A DNA stretch of 64,000 nt from Nonomuraea angiospora (GTDB taxonomy: Bacteria > Actinomycetota > Actinomycetes > Streptosporangiales > Streptosporangiaceae): NCBI RefSeq assembly GCF_014873145.1, contig NZ_JADBEK010000001.1:1426001-1490000 (forward strand), read 5' to 3'. Below, piece after piece: positions 1-8,675 of this stretch. Position numbers and translations under genes: made by a program. A model generated the notes under the pieces. The model was given only the letters and a program-made list of their open reading frames with translations. It was not told the DNA's origin and did no database searches. Every line of letters begins with the position of its first letter. Position 1 is the stretch's first letter.

Positions 1-153
1 CGCCGTCGCCGACGGCTTGCCCGCCCCGCTGCCCAGATGGTCGGGCACGAGGACGACGTCGAAGCCGTAGGCGTCCGCCTCGCGGCATGTGGCGACGAAC
101 TCCGTGCGCGTGCCGACGCTGAACACGTTGCACCCGAAGCGAAAATCCCGCAT
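1..153 (-). CDS. LLM-class F420-dependent oxidoreductase, N-terminal fragment cut by window edge
   Basis: Only the first 51 codons lie in the window, reading leftward from an ATG at 153 with no stop. The N-terminus (MRDFRFGCNVFS, then a helix, then VVLVPDHLG) is the first beta strand, first helix and second strand of a luciferase-like TIM barrel. The PDHLG turn is typical of the MSMEG_2516-type F420-dependent family. Such proteins use reduced F420 for hydride transfer. It is divergent from the RiPP cluster and about 130 bp away, so it may or may not belong to it. The family call rests on a short stretch and is inferred. Confidence 0.6.
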   Translation of the reverse strand, partial: MRDFRFGCNVFSVGTRTEFVATCREADAYGFDVVLVPDHLGSGAGKPSATA

Positions 154-281
154 GCCGATCACGTTCCAGCAAAGCGCCGCCGAGATCCGCCCCCCGACGG
201 CGGGGGAGCGGCCGCAACACCCCTCCGGGGAAGGGTTTCGGCCGCATCTGCCCGCGCGCACGGTTGAACCACACGCCAGCC

Positions 282-1646
282 ATGGATCGGATGCCGCCGA
301 TGTCACCTCTGGTACGCAGCAGATACCTCCTCCTGTCGCCCCACGAATACCGGACCCAGGCCGGCGAACGGGTGTGCCTGGGCTACTCGACCATCACCGC
401 CCGCGTCTTCTCCGTGTCGCCGCGGACCGCGCGCCTGCTGGAAACGGGGGACCTGGCCGAGCTGAGCCAGGACGTCCGCGACGACCTGGCCCGCCGCGAG
501 ATCCTGGTGCCCCCTCAGGACGAGCTCGGCCCGGTGCTGGAGGGCATCAGGGACACCTCGGCCCGTCCCGGGCTGCGCGGATTCACCATCATGCCGACCG
601 CGTACTGCAACATGGCGTGCAGCTACTGCGGCCAGGAGCATCGCAAGGGCTCGCTGCGGCAAGAGCGGATGGAACGGATGATCGCCCGCGTCCTGGCGGC
701 CATCTCGGACCCCGGCACCGGCCACGTCGAGGTCACCTGGTTCGGCGGCGAACCGCTGCTGGGCTTTCGCACCATCGTCGAGATGAGCGGGCGGTTCCTG
801 CCCGCCGCCGCCCGGCACGACACCCGCTACTCCGCGGCGATCATCACCAACGGCAGCCTCCTCGACGAGCGCCGGGTGGACGTCCTGTACGGGGAGTGCG
901 GGGTGCGCGCCATCCAGGTGACGCTGGACGGCGCCGCCGACACCCATGACCGCAGAAGGAAGATGAAGAACGGCCGCCGGACCTTCGGCAAGATCGTCGC
1001 TCTGCTGTCATCGGTGCTGGCCGCCGGCAACCATCCGCAGCTGCGTTTCGACATCCGCGTGAACGTCGACGCCGAGAACCAGGACGACATCCCCGGCCTG
1101 CTGCAGACCCTGGCGGCGCACGGGCTCGGGCACCCGTCGGTCGACCTCGACCTCATGCCGGTGCATTCCTGGGGCAACGACGTCTCCGACGTGGAACTCA
1201 CCCCGGCGGGCTACGCCGAGCGGGAGGCCGAGTGGCTGGCGCTGGCCCGCTCGCTGGGGCTGCGCTTCCGGCTGCTGCCCACCCGGCGCCGGAGCACGAC
1301 GTGCCTGGCCACGACCAGGAACGGCGAGCTCCTCGACCCGTCCGGCGCCGTCTACTCCTGCTCGGAGCACCCCCTGGTGCCCCGCGACCGGGACAGCGGC
1401 GTGCTCGCCACGCTCGACGACCTCGCCACCACCGCCCTGCGGCCCGCCGGCATGTTCGACACCTGGTACGACGAGATCGAGCAGGACCGGTGGCCCTGTG
1501 CCCGCTGCCCGTTCCTGCCCGTGTGCGGCGGCAGCTGCCCGAAGCTGTGGCACGACGGCGCCCCGCCCTGCCCCAGCTACAAGTTCAACTGGCGGCAGCG
1601 GCTGGACCTGGCCGCGCAGTCGAAGGGGCTGGTCCGCTGTGACTGA
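282..1646 (+). CDS. Radical SAM/SPASM peptide maturase
   Basis: About 454 aa. The radical SAM cluster motif CX3CX2C (CNMACSYC) sits near residues 108-115, followed by a GGEP-type motif (FGGEPLL). The C-terminus carries the Cys-rich SPASM region (CARCPFLPVCGGSC, then a further Cys), expected to bind auxiliary Fe-S clusters. SPASM enzymes typically make C-C or thioether links in RiPP precursors; PqqE is one relative. The roughly 100 residues before the SAM motif could include a leader-binding region. Start is uncertain: ATGs at 282, 291 and 300 are in frame and none has a clear ribosome site, and a TTG lies at 264. It overlaps the next gene by 8 nt, so it probably heads the operon. Confidence 0.9.
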   Translation: MDRMPPMSPLVRSRYLLLSPHEYRTQAGERVCLGYSTITARVFSVSPRTARLLETGDLAELSQDVRDDLARREILVPPQDELGPVLEGIRDTSARPGLRGFTIMPTAYCNMACSYCGQEHRKGSLRQERMERMIARVLAAISDPGTGHVEVTWFGGEPLLGFRTIVEMSGRFLPAAARHDTRYSAAIITNGSLLDERRVDVLYGECGVRAIQVTLDGAADTHDRRRKMKNGRRTFGKIVALLSSVLAAGNHPQLRFDIRVNVDAENQDDIPGLLQTLAAHGLGHPSVDLDLMPVHSWGNDVSDVELTPAGYAEREAEWLALARSLGLRFRLLPTRRRSTTCLATTRNGELLDPSGAVYSCSEHPLVPRDRDSGVLATLDDLATTALRPAGMFDTWYDEIEQDRWPCARCPFLPVCGGSCPKLWHDGAPPCPSYKFNWRQRLDLAAQSKGLVRCD

Positions 1647-2454
1647 ACCGCCGCCGATCGAGTACGAGCCGACGCCGCACGCGAGCTGGGCCGACCTCCA
1701 CGACCTGCCCGGCGGCGTCATCGTCTCGGCACACGGCTGGTACGCCATCCTGCGGGGGCGGACCGGCCGGCAGGTGCGCGAACTGCTGGCCGGCCGCCGG
1801 CGGGTCATCCGTTCCGGCCCGGACAGCGCCGCCCGGCTGAGCCGGCTCGCCGAGCGGGGTGTCCTGCGCGAGCGCGACCCCGGGGCCGGCGCGCCCGCCG
1901 GCCGGTCGATCACCGTGCAGGGCAGTGGGCAGAGCGCCGCCCTCATCGAGGACCTGCTGCGCGCCGAGCTGCGCGGGCAACCCCACGAGGTGTACGGCAA
2001 GCCCGTCCCGGGCCCGTGCCCGCCCGGCGGGCTGGCCGTGGTCGTCGCGGGGCCGGAAGAACTTTCGAGGGCCAACCGCGCCTTCCTGGCCGCCGGGGCC
2101 CCGTGGCTGCTGGTGGACTCGCGGGCGGCGGCCCCGGTGCTCGTCGGCCCGCTGTTCGTGCCCGGCCGTACCGGGTGCCTGGAGTGCTACTGGTCCAGGC
2201 GCGCCAGCGCCTACGCCCACCCGGCCGAGTACGGCGTCCTGATGCGCTCGGGCAGGTCGGGACCGGCCGGCCCGTGGCACCTCCACATGATCGCCGGCCT
2301 GGCGGCCCGCATGGCGCTGGACTGGCTGCGCGCGGACCCCTCGCCGTCCGGATCGTACGTCGAGGTGCCGACGCGGCCGGGGGCCGCCATCACGCGTCAC
2401 ACCCTCGTGCCGGTGGCCGCCTGCCCCGCCTGCGGGGGCGAGGCGTCATGGTGA
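1639..2454 (+). CDS. ThiF/ocin-like cyclodehydratase partner (TOMM leader-peptide-binding protein)
   Basis: 271 aa, GTG start inside the end of the upstream radical SAM gene. The N-terminal ~90 residues resemble a small winged-helix peptide-recognition domain. The rest resembles the E1/ThiF-like partner of YcaO enzymes, with two Cys pairs able to hold zinc: CLEC near residue 180 and CPACGG near the C-terminus. In known azoline systems this protein binds the precursor leader and presents it to the YcaO. The stop overlaps the start of the YcaO gene, which supports a stable complex. No ATP-binding Walker motif is visible, as expected, since the YcaO uses the ATP. Confidence 0.8.
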   Translation: MTEPPPIEYEPTPHASWADLHDLPGGVIVSAHGWYAILRGRTGRQVRELLAGRRRVIRSGPDSAARLSRLAERGVLRERDPGAGAPAGRSITVQGSGQSAALIEDLLRAELRGQPHEVYGKPVPGPCPPGGLAVVVAGPEELSRANRAFLAAGAPWLLVDSRAAAPVLVGPLFVPGRTGCLECYWSRRASAYAHPAEYGVLMRSGRSGPAGPWHLHMIAGLAARMALDWLRADPSPSGSYVEVPTRPGAAITRHTLVPVAACPACGGEASW

Positions 2455-3713
2455 TGCCCGCGGGCCTGGAGCAGGCCCTGGTCTCGGCGCGCACCGGACC
2501 CGTGTTCGAGGTCACCGAACACGCCCCGCACACCCACGGCGGCGCGGACTGGCTGGTGATCGCCTCGGGGGTGGCGGTCGATCGGCTGCACGGCGCGTTC
2601 ATCCCGACGAGCGGCGCGGGACGCTCGCCGGACCAGGCGTCGGCCAGAAGGAACGCGCTCTACGAATGCGCCGAACGCCTGGCCCTCAGGGAACCTCCGG
2701 GCCGCGGGCACGGTCCGGCCGGCCCGGATTGCCCGCTCGCCGGCCGGACCGTCCCGGTGCGCGACCTCGCCTCCGGCGCCATGCTCGACCGTCCCGCGGG
2801 CGACTTCTACCTCCACCCGCCACCCTGCCCCAGGGCCGCCGGCCCCGACCGGCCGACCTCGAACGGGGCGGCCGCCGGCGACTCCTACTGGAGCGCGGTG
2901 GAGCGCGGCCTCCTGGAGCTGCTGGAACGCGATGCCCTCATGACGACGTGGCGGTTCGGCCTTCGCCCGCCGCGCCTGCCCGCCGACGACCTCGTTCCCG
3001 ACCAGGTCGAAGCGCTGCGCGGGCAGGGCCTGACCCTCACCCTGGCCGATCTGTCGCCCCTGCACGGCCTGCCGATCGTGGTCTGCGTCGCCGGCGGGCA
3101 GGTGGACGGCCACCTGGTGCGCACCGTCGGCAGCGCCGCCGACCGCACGCTGCGGCGGGCGGCCGCGCGCGCCGCCGTCGAGGCCGGCAGCGTCCACCAG
3201 GTCGCCGCGGAACGCCTCAGGCTGGGACGGCACGAGGAGCTCACGTTCGGGGACTTCGTCGACCACGCCTTCTACTACCTCGATCCGGACAAGGCCCGGC
3301 TGCTCGACCTCTTCGATTCGGGACCCGTCGCCACCGCCCGGGCCACCGCCCGGGCCACCGCCCGGGCCGCCGCGCTCGGCGACGACAGCGGGCAGACCGA
3401 CAGCGGGCAGACCGACAGCGGGCAGACCGACAGCGGGCAGACCGACTGCGAGCAGGACCGCAGCGAGCAGAACGTGCGCGCCCTGGCCGAGCGGCTGGCC
3501 CGCGCCGGCGTCGCCATCCATGCGGCCGACATCACGCCCGCCTGGCTACGCCCCCACGGGATCCACACGATCGTCGCCCGCTCGCCGGACCTGTATCCGC
3601 TCGAACTGGGACCCGGCAGCCCCGACCTCGCCCGCCGCCTGCGCCGCCACCCCGCCCGCCAGGCCCTGGTCAGCGGGCGGCCCGTCAACCTCGCGCCGAT
3701 CCCGCTGGCCTGA
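2448..3713 (+). CDS. YcaO-domain cyclodehydratase
   Basis: 421 aa, ATG start overlapping the preceding stop. YcaO enzymes use ATP to activate a peptide amide and cyclise Cys, Ser or Thr to azolines (or make thioamides/amidines). Visible family signatures are ECAER near residue 72 and LLERDALMTTW near residue 158, both from the ATP/Mg pocket. The protein ends in APIPLA, similar to the Pro-rich tail that lines the active site in azoline-forming members. Oddity: between about residues 295 and 342 there is an expanded insert with three Ala-Thr-Ala-Arg units and four perfect Asp-Ser-Gly-Gln-Thr units, then degenerate copies. The insert is hydrophilic and probably a surface loop. With the upstream ThiF-like partner and the downstream SagB-type dehydrogenase, azole formation on Cys is the best inference. 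Confidence 0.9.
   Translation: MVMPAGLEQALVSARTGPVFEVTEHAPHTHGGADWLVIASGVAVDRLHGAFIPTSGAGRSPDQASARRNALYECAERLALREPPGRGHGPAGPDCPLAGRTVPVRDLASGAMLDRPAGDFYLHPPPCPRAAGPDRPTSNGAAAGDSYWSAVERGLLELLERDALMTTWRFGLRPPRLPADDLVPDQVEALRGQGLTLTLADLSPLHGLPIVVCVAGGQVDGHLVRTVGSAADRTLRRAAARAAVEAGSVHQVAAERLRLGRHEELTFGDFVDHAFYYLDPDKARLLDLFDSGPVATARATARATARAAALGDDSGQTDSGQTDSGQTDSGQTDCEQDRSEQNVRALAERLARAGVAIHAADITPAWLRPHGIHTIVARSPDLYPLELGPGSPDLARRLRRHPARQALVSGRPVNLAPIPLA
3330..3473 (+). repeat. In-frame tandem repeats inside the YcaO gene
   Basis: Three copies of a 12-bp unit (gccaccgcccgg) start at 3330. Then four perfect copies of a 15-bp unit (gacagcgggcagacc) run 3384-3443, followed by two degenerate copies to 3473. 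Both unit lengths are multiples of three, so copy-number change would lengthen or shorten a loop without breaking the frame. Confidence 0.95.
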
Positions 3714-3733
3714 CCCCCACTGGAGAGAGGTCC

Positions 3734-5059
3734 ATGATCGCCAACCCTGGCCGTGCGCTCCTGGTGTGTTTCGTCGGCTCCCGCGCCCTGTCGACCTTCG
3801 GCAGCTGGGCGTCCGGCATGGTCGTGGTCATCTGGGTCAGGACCCTGACCGGACGCGACGACGCGGCCGCCCTGTCGATGCTGCTGTTCGCCCTGCCGAC
3901 CCTCGCCTACCCGCTCATCGGCCAGCTGATCGACAGAATGGACCGGCTGGCCGCCCTCGCCGCGAGCCAGGCCGCCGGAGCGGCGATGATCTCGTGCTTC
4001 TTCCTCGTCGACGACCGCTCCGACATCTGGATCGTCTACGTCGTCCAGCTCCTGCAGGGCGTCAACGCCGGCCTGATCTCGGTGGCGGGCGACGCGATGC
4101 TGCCCCAGCTCGCCCCGGCCGACCGGCTGTCGTCGGTCAACGGGTGGCTGCAGTCGGCGATGCAGGCCGGCCGGCTCGCCGCCCCCGGGACCGGGGTGCT
4201 GATCTTCACGATGTCCGGCGGCATCACCGCCGTGATCGTCTTCGACATCACCACGTTCCTGGTGTCCCTGGCACTGCTCGCTCCCCTCGCGCGGACGGGG
4301 AGACACCGCCCGGCGCGCCCGGAGCCCGAAAGCTACATCCAGGCCCTCCGGCACGGCACCAGGCTCATCACCAGCCGGCCAGAACTGCGTACGGTCACCC
4401 TGCTCAACCTCGGGTGCGGCCTGGCGGCCGGGTTCCTGTCCAGCAGCTGGTTCGCGATGATCACCTCCGGGCTGGGCGCGTCACCGGACTTCGCCGGAGT
4501 CCTGGCCACCAGCCAGGCCATCGGCGGAATGCTCGGCGGCCCCCTGGGCACCTGGTTCGCCGCCACCCACCGGATCCGGGGCGCGGGCCTGTGCGTGACG
4601 GCCGCCTTCTGCGCGGTCGGCCCCGCCCTGCTGTCGGGCCTGGCGCCGCTGGCGGTGGCGGGCATCGCGCTGGTCGGCCTGGGGACGTCGGTGCTCTTCG
4701 TGGTCTACGTCACCGTCGTGCAGAACGCCGTGCCGGAGCAGCTGCTCGGGCGCTCCTTCGCCACGCTCGACGCCTACACCAACCTCGCGCAGGTGGGCGG
4801 GCTGGCCATCGGCGCGCTCTGGCTGGGCGCCATGGGCTCCTTCCAGCCGATCGTCGTGGCGGCCATGGTGGTGCTCGTCCCCGTGGCGCTGATCCTCCTT
4901 CGCGAGGGCTCGGCGCGCGGCGAGGCCGCCGAAGTCGTGGCGCACGCGCTACCCGCGCCCGCCTCGGCCCTGCGCGGCGCGCTGACGGTCGAGACGCCCG
5001 CGGTCGGCGGCCTGCACTACCGCCTGCGCGCCCACGACGGCGCCGGTCACCGGTCATGA
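3734..5059 (+). CDS. MFS transporter, probable product exporter
   Basis: 441 aa with about 12 hydrophobic membrane segments. The short acidic/basic loop between helices 2 and 3 (LIDRMDRL) fits the MFS motif-A position, and the family looks like the MFS_3/enterobactin-exporter type. The ATG at 3734 is preceded by a purine-rich ribosome site (ggagagagg). The stop overlaps the start of the subtilase gene by 4 nt. No ABC exporter is present in the cluster, so this is the likely route out and possibly the self-protection pump. Substrate is inferred from position only. Confidence 0.85.
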   Translation: MIANPGRALLVCFVGSRALSTFGSWASGMVVVIWVRTLTGRDDAAALSMLLFALPTLAYPLIGQLIDRMDRLAALAASQAAGAAMISCFFLVDDRSDIWIVYVVQLLQGVNAGLISVAGDAMLPQLAPADRLSSVNGWLQSAMQAGRLAAPGTGVLIFTMSGGITAVIVFDITTFLVSLALLAPLARTGRHRPARPEPESYIQALRHGTRLITSRPELRTVTLLNLGCGLAAGFLSSSWFAMITSGLGASPDFAGVLATSQAIGGMLGGPLGTWFAATHRIRGAGLCVTAAFCAVGPALLSGLAPLAVAGIALVGLGTSVLFVVYVTVVQNAVPEQLLGRSFATLDAYTNLAQVGGLAIGALWLGAMGSFQPIVVAAMVVLVPVALILLREGSARGEAAEVVAHALPAPASALRGALTVETPAVGGLHYRLRAHDGAGHRS

Positions 5060-5151
5060 CCGGCGCCATGCCCGGCGCCATGCCCGGCGCCATGACGGGC
5101 GCCATGACGGGCGCCATGACGGGCGCCATGACGGGCGCCATGACGGGCACG
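5056..5151 (+). repeat. Eight 12-bp repeats, each beginning with ATG, at the start of the subtilase gene
   Basis: Eight contiguous 12-bp units (atgacgggcgcc and close variants: one with acc, two with ccc as second codon, last ending in acg). They encode a low-complexity Met-Thr/Pro-Gly-Ala N-terminus and provide up to eight in-frame start codons. Confidence 0.95.
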
Positions 5152-5958
5152 GCGGCGCACCCGCGCAGGACCATCCGCTTCGCCCACACCTCCACCGGCG
5201 CCACGGTGGACGCGCGCAACCTGGTGCTGCCCGGCGCCATCTCGCGCCAATGGGCCTGGGGCGAGGCCACCGGCAGGAACGTACGCGTGTGCCTCATCGA
5301 CAGCGGCGTCCGGGCCGAGGACGCACCCGGCCGCGTCGACTGCTTCGCCGTACAGGAGAGCGGGACCTCCTGGACGGTCGAGCCGGACCAGGACGGCGAC
5401 AGCGCGGGACACGGGACCACCTGCGCGGCGATCATCCGCCGGCTGGCGCCGGACTGCGACCTGGTCAGCGTCCGCGTCCTGGGACGCAACCTGCACGGCC
5501 AGGGAGAGGCGCTGCTCACGGCCCTGCGATGGGCCATCCGGCACCGCTTCGCCCTGGTCAACCTGAGCCTGTCCACCCGCAAACCCGCCTTCAAGGAACA
5601 GCTCCATGACCTGGCCGACGAGGCCTACTTCGCCGGGGTGACCCTGGTGTCGGCCGCGCACAACAGCCCGGTGGACAGCTACCCGTGGCGCTTCCCCTCC
5701 GTGCTGTCCGTGGGCTCCCACGACTCGCAGGACCCCGAACACATCGAACTCAGCCCGGACCCGCCCGTCGAGTTCTTCGCCCCCGGGGTCGGCATCCCTG
5801 CGGCGGGACCGCCCGGCGCGAGGCTGACCGTATCCGGCAACAGCTTCGCCGCCCCCCACGTCACCGGACTGTGCGCGCGCATCCTGCAAAAACACCCGGG
5901 GTTCAGGACGGCGCAGCTCAAGCAGGTGCTGGCGGGCGCGGCAGGCAATCTCAGGTGA
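5056..5958 (+). CDS. S8 subtilisin-like serine protease, cytosolic, probable leader peptidase
   Basis: 300 aa. The catalytic triad is intact: Asp82 in CLIDSGV, His119 in SAGHGTT and Ser263 in SGNSFAAPH. There is no signal peptide or membrane anchor, so it should act in the cytosol, as do maturation subtilases in other RiPP pathways. The first 32 residues are eight Met-Xaa-Gly-Ala/Thr units encoded by a 12-bp tandem repeat. Each unit begins with ATG, so translation might start at any of eight codons; 5056 is chosen because it overlaps the MFS stop (ATGA). Homology to the protease fold begins after the repeat. It is one of four peptidases in this cluster. Confidence 0.88.
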   Translation: MTGAMPGAMPGAMTGAMTGAMTGAMTGAMTGTAAHPRRTIRFAHTSTGATVDARNLVLPGAISRQWAWGEATGRNVRVCLIDSGVRAEDAPGRVDCFAVQESGTSWTVEPDQDGDSAGHGTTCAAIIRRLAPDCDLVSVRVLGRNLHGQGEALLTALRWAIRHRFALVNLSLSTRKPAFKEQLHDLADEAYFAGVTLVSAAHNSPVDSYPWRFPSVLSVGSHDSQDPEHIELSPDPPVEFFAPGVGIPAAGPPGARLTVSGNSFAAPHVTGLCARILQKHPGFRTAQLKQVLAGAAGNLR

Positions 5959-5966
5959 GGAGAGAC

Positions 5967-6614
5967 GTGAGTTACGAGATCCCGGGCGCCCTGCGCCCCA
6001 CGGTCGGCCGGCTCCTCGACCCGGCCACCCACGACGAGCTGCTGCGCTCGTCGGTACGGCTGGCCCGCCTCGCCTTCCGATCCGGCGCCGCCTCGGTGTT
6101 CCTGTACGACCGCCGGCGCGACGAGCTCGTCTTCGAGGCCTCCTCGGGCGCGGGCGAGGACCGGCTGCTGGGCGTGTCCGTCCCCTGCGACCAGGGGATC
6201 GTCGGGTGGGTCTGGAACACCGGAGAGACGATCATCGCGCACGACCTGCGGCGCGACCCGCGGTTCAACCGTGAGTTCGCCGAGAGCACCGGATTCGTGC
6301 CGAACGAGATCATGGCCGGCCCCCTCGACCTCGACGGCGAGTCGATCGGGGTGCTGGAGGTGCTGGATCCCCGGCTGGACGGTTACGGCGACACCGCGGC
6401 GATCGAGCTGCTCACGGAGATCACCCGCCAGTCGTCGGCGGCGCTGTCCTTGCTGGTCGCGGCCCGATCCCTCGGACCGGGCCTGCGGGCGCAGCAGGAG
6501 TCGGACCCGTTGCGGCGGCTGGACGCCGCGCTGGGCCGCCGGGACGGCAAAGGCCGCCAGGCCGCCGACGCCCTCGTCACCGCCCTGGCCGAGCTGCTGG
6601 GCGAGCGCGGGTAG
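5967..6614 (+). CDS. GAF-domain protein
   Basis: 215 aa, GTG start with a gaggagag ribosome site just after the subtilase stop. Residues ~20-175 form one GAF domain, visible in the LLRSSVRLARLAF helix, ASVFLYDRRRDELVFEASSG strands and the VPCDQGIVGWVWNTGE core, which is the canonical GAF pocket stretch. No kinase, cyclase, GGDEF or HTH domain is attached; a short helical tail follows. GAF domains bind small ligands or sense redox state. In this operon it may sense the product or partner with the cyclase-ATPase regulator, but nothing in the sequence proves that. Confidence 0.75.
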   Translation: MSYEIPGALRPTVGRLLDPATHDELLRSSVRLARLAFRSGAASVFLYDRRRDELVFEASSGAGEDRLLGVSVPCDQGIVGWVWNTGETIIAHDLRRDPRFNREFAESTGFVPNEIMAGPLDLDGESIGVLEVLDPRLDGYGDTAAIELLTEITRQSSAALSLLVAARSLGPGLRAQQESDPLRRLDAALGRRDGKGRQAADALVTALAELLGERG

Positions 6615-6621
6615 GCACGGC

Positions 6622-7707
6622 ATGCACCTGGCCGAGATAGCCGCACTGCGCGCGATCCCCGCCGCCGGGATCCAGTTGGCGCTCACGCAGCGCTGCCCCC
6701 TGTCGTGCGCTCACTGCTCGACGGACTCCTCGATGGGCGGGACGCAGTTCCCGGGCGGCCCCTTCCGCCGGCTGGTGGAGTCGTTCACCCGCGACGACCA
6801 CCCCGAGGTCGTGCTGATGTCGGGCGGGGAACCGCTGCTGCGGGCGGGTCTGGTGACCGAGCTCGCCGGACGGGCCAGGCAGGCCGGGACCCGCAGCTAC
6901 GTCCTGTCGGGCATGTACTTCGCGCGATCCGGGCGAGGACTGCCGGGGCCGATCCGGCGCGCGCTCGGCTCCGTCGACCACCTGGCGGCCAGCCTGGATG
7001 CCCACCACGAGCGCGAGGTGGCCAGGGCGGAGGTCTACCGCGCGGTCCACGCCGCGCTGGACCTCGTGCCCGGCGTGAGCTTCCAGGTCACCGGCGTCGA
7101 CGACGACGACCCGTACCTGGCCGAGACCGTCGCCGACATCAGGCGAGAGTTCGCCGACCGGGTGCCCGTCCTGGTCACCCATCTCCAGCCGACCGGCCGC
7201 GCCCGCGCCCGGCCACCCGCGCCTGCCGCCGGGCCGGTTGCCGCACCTGCCGCCGGGCCCGGGCCTTGCGACTTCGCCACGTGGCCGCTGGTCGGCTACG
7301 ACGGCACGGTGTACGGCTGCGCCCGCCAGAGCCTGCTCGACCGGCACCGCCCCGCACATCTGGTCCTGGGCCGGGCCACGGACGGCTGGCCGGCGCTGCG
7401 TGCCCGGCGCGAGGCCCGCGCCCTGCTGCGGATGGTCCGGGCGATCGGCCCCGAGCTGACCCAGCGGCGTTTCGGCTCCGGCGAGCCCGCCGGCGGCCCG
7501 TGCGCGACGTGCATGCGCCTGTCGGAGGAGCCGGCAACGGCGGCGCGCGCGCAGCAGTACCTGGACGGAGCGGCCGGCCGGGCCGTGGAGAGGATGGCCC
7601 GCGCTCTGGCCGAGGACCGCGACCCCTACCGCTTCGTGGCGCGGTGGGGATCGGCCCGCTACAGCCGCCTGGTCGCGCTGGGATGGGAGGACGCGTGCGC
7701 AGGCTGA
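6622..7707 (+). CDS. Radical SAM enzyme, second of cluster
   Basis: 361 aa, ATG at 6622. The CX3CX2C motif is at Cys25, Cys29, Cys32 (CPLSCAHC), followed by a MSGGEPLL SAM-binding motif near residue 73. The C-terminal half has additional Cys (CDFATW, YGCARQ, CATC), consistent with at least one auxiliary cluster but not a full SPASM pattern. An Ala/Pro/Gly-rich linker (PAPAAGPVAAPAAGPGP) lies near residue 205. Its gene overlaps the third radical SAM gene by 13 nt, so the two are probably made in equal amounts and may act in sequence or as a pair on a precursor. Reaction unknown. Confidence 0.88.
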   Translation: MHLAEIAALRAIPAAGIQLALTQRCPLSCAHCSTDSSMGGTQFPGGPFRRLVESFTRDDHPEVVLMSGGEPLLRAGLVTELAGRARQAGTRSYVLSGMYFARSGRGLPGPIRRALGSVDHLAASLDAHHEREVARAEVYRAVHAALDLVPGVSFQVTGVDDDDPYLAETVADIRREFADRVPVLVTHLQPTGRARARPPAPAAGPVAAPAAGPGPCDFATWPLVGYDGTVYGCARQSLLDRHRPAHLVLGRATDGWPALRARREARALLRMVRAIGPELTQRRFGSGEPAGGPCATCMRLSEEPATAARAQQYLDGAAGRAVERMARALAEDRDPYRFVARWGSARYSRLVALGWEDACAG

Positions 7708-8675
7708 CACTGGCGGACACCGAGCGACTGCGTGCCACACCCGGCGCCAGCGCGCTGCTGTTCATCACCGACCGCTGCCCCGTCGGCTGCCGCCACTGCT
7801 CGGTCTCCGCCGAGGCCGACGGCGCAGGCATCACGGACTGGGAGCTGTTCACCGAGATCGTCGCGGGAATCGCGGCCGTGCCCGAACTCCAGGCCGTCGC
7901 GATCTCCGGCGGCGAGCCGTTCGCCGAACGGCGCGGCCTGTCGCACGCCGTCTCCGTCCTGCGCGAGGCGGGCAAGGACGTCGTCGTCTTCACCAGCGGC
8001 TACTGGGCGCCGGCCCGGCCGGACTCCTGGATCACGCGGACCCTGAGCCAGGTGTCGACGGTCGTCCTGAGCACCGACCGATTTCACCCGGTCGGCGCGG
8101 CGCGGGCGGCCCTCGCCGCACGGGCGATCATCGACGCCGGCTGCCACCTCATCGTCCAGCTCCTCGGCGAGCCGGGCCGCGAGCCACGCCTGCCCGGACC
8201 CCTCGCCGCCGTGGCCGGCGCCGGCGCGGAGGTGAACGTCATCACGCCGCTGCGGCACGGACGCGGCGCCGGCGTCTTCCACCCGACGCCCCGCAGGCGG
8301 TGCGCGGAATTCGGCCGCTGCCCGCTCACCCGTTCTCCCACCATCCGCTACGACGGCACGGTCCTGGGCTGCTGCGGCGAGGCCGTCATCGCGGGCGGCG
8401 GACCCGCCGCGCTGCGCTCGTTCGCGGATGAGCGCGGCCAGGTCGCCGCCGCGTTGCGCTCGTTGCGGGCCTCGCCCGTCCTGCAGGTCGTCGGGGCGCA
8501 CGGCCCCGGCGCGCTCGCCGCCCTCCCGCCGTTCGCCGCGCTGCGGGACACGCGTCACGCCGACATCTGCCGCGCCTGCTGGGCCGCCCACGACACAGCC
8601 GAGGCCGCGCCCGAGGCCCGGCGCATGGCCGTGGCGCTGGCCGCGACGATTCCCGAGGGGCGCCATGGCCGGTAG
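7695..8675 (+). CDS. Radical SAM enzyme, third of cluster
   Basis: 326 aa, GTG start within the end of the preceding gene. The CX3CX2C motif is at Cys28, Cys32, Cys35 (CPVGCRHC), with ISGGEPF about 45 residues later. The C-terminal half has CAEFGRCPL, VLGCCGEAV and CRACW, giving six Cys that could bind auxiliary clusters. It is similar in length and layout to the second radical SAM gene, suggesting ancient duplication. It overlaps the HO-like gene by 11 nt. Position between the other radical SAM gene and precursor 1 makes precursor 1 the likely substrate. The reaction is not predictable from sequence. Confidence 0.88.
   Translation: MRRLTLADTERLRATPGASALLFITDRCPVGCRHCSVSAEADGAGITDWELFTEIVAGIAAVPELQAVAISGGEPFAERRGLSHAVSVLREAGKDVVVFTSGYWAPARPDSWITRTLSQVSTVVLSTDRFHPVGAARAALAARAIIDAGCHLIVQLLGEPGREPRLPGPLAAVAGAGAEVNVITPLRHGRGAGVFHPTPRRRCAEFGRCPLTRSPTIRYDGTVLGCCGEAVIAGGGPAALRSFADERGQVAAALRSLRASPVLQVVGAHGPGALAALPPFAALRDTRHADICRACWAAHDTAEAAPEARRMAVALAATIPEGRHGR

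Noticed and set aside
3384..3443. CRISPR-like array
   Set aside because: Repeats are contiguous 15-bp coding units with no spacers and no cas genes nearby. The same applies to the other tandem repeats.
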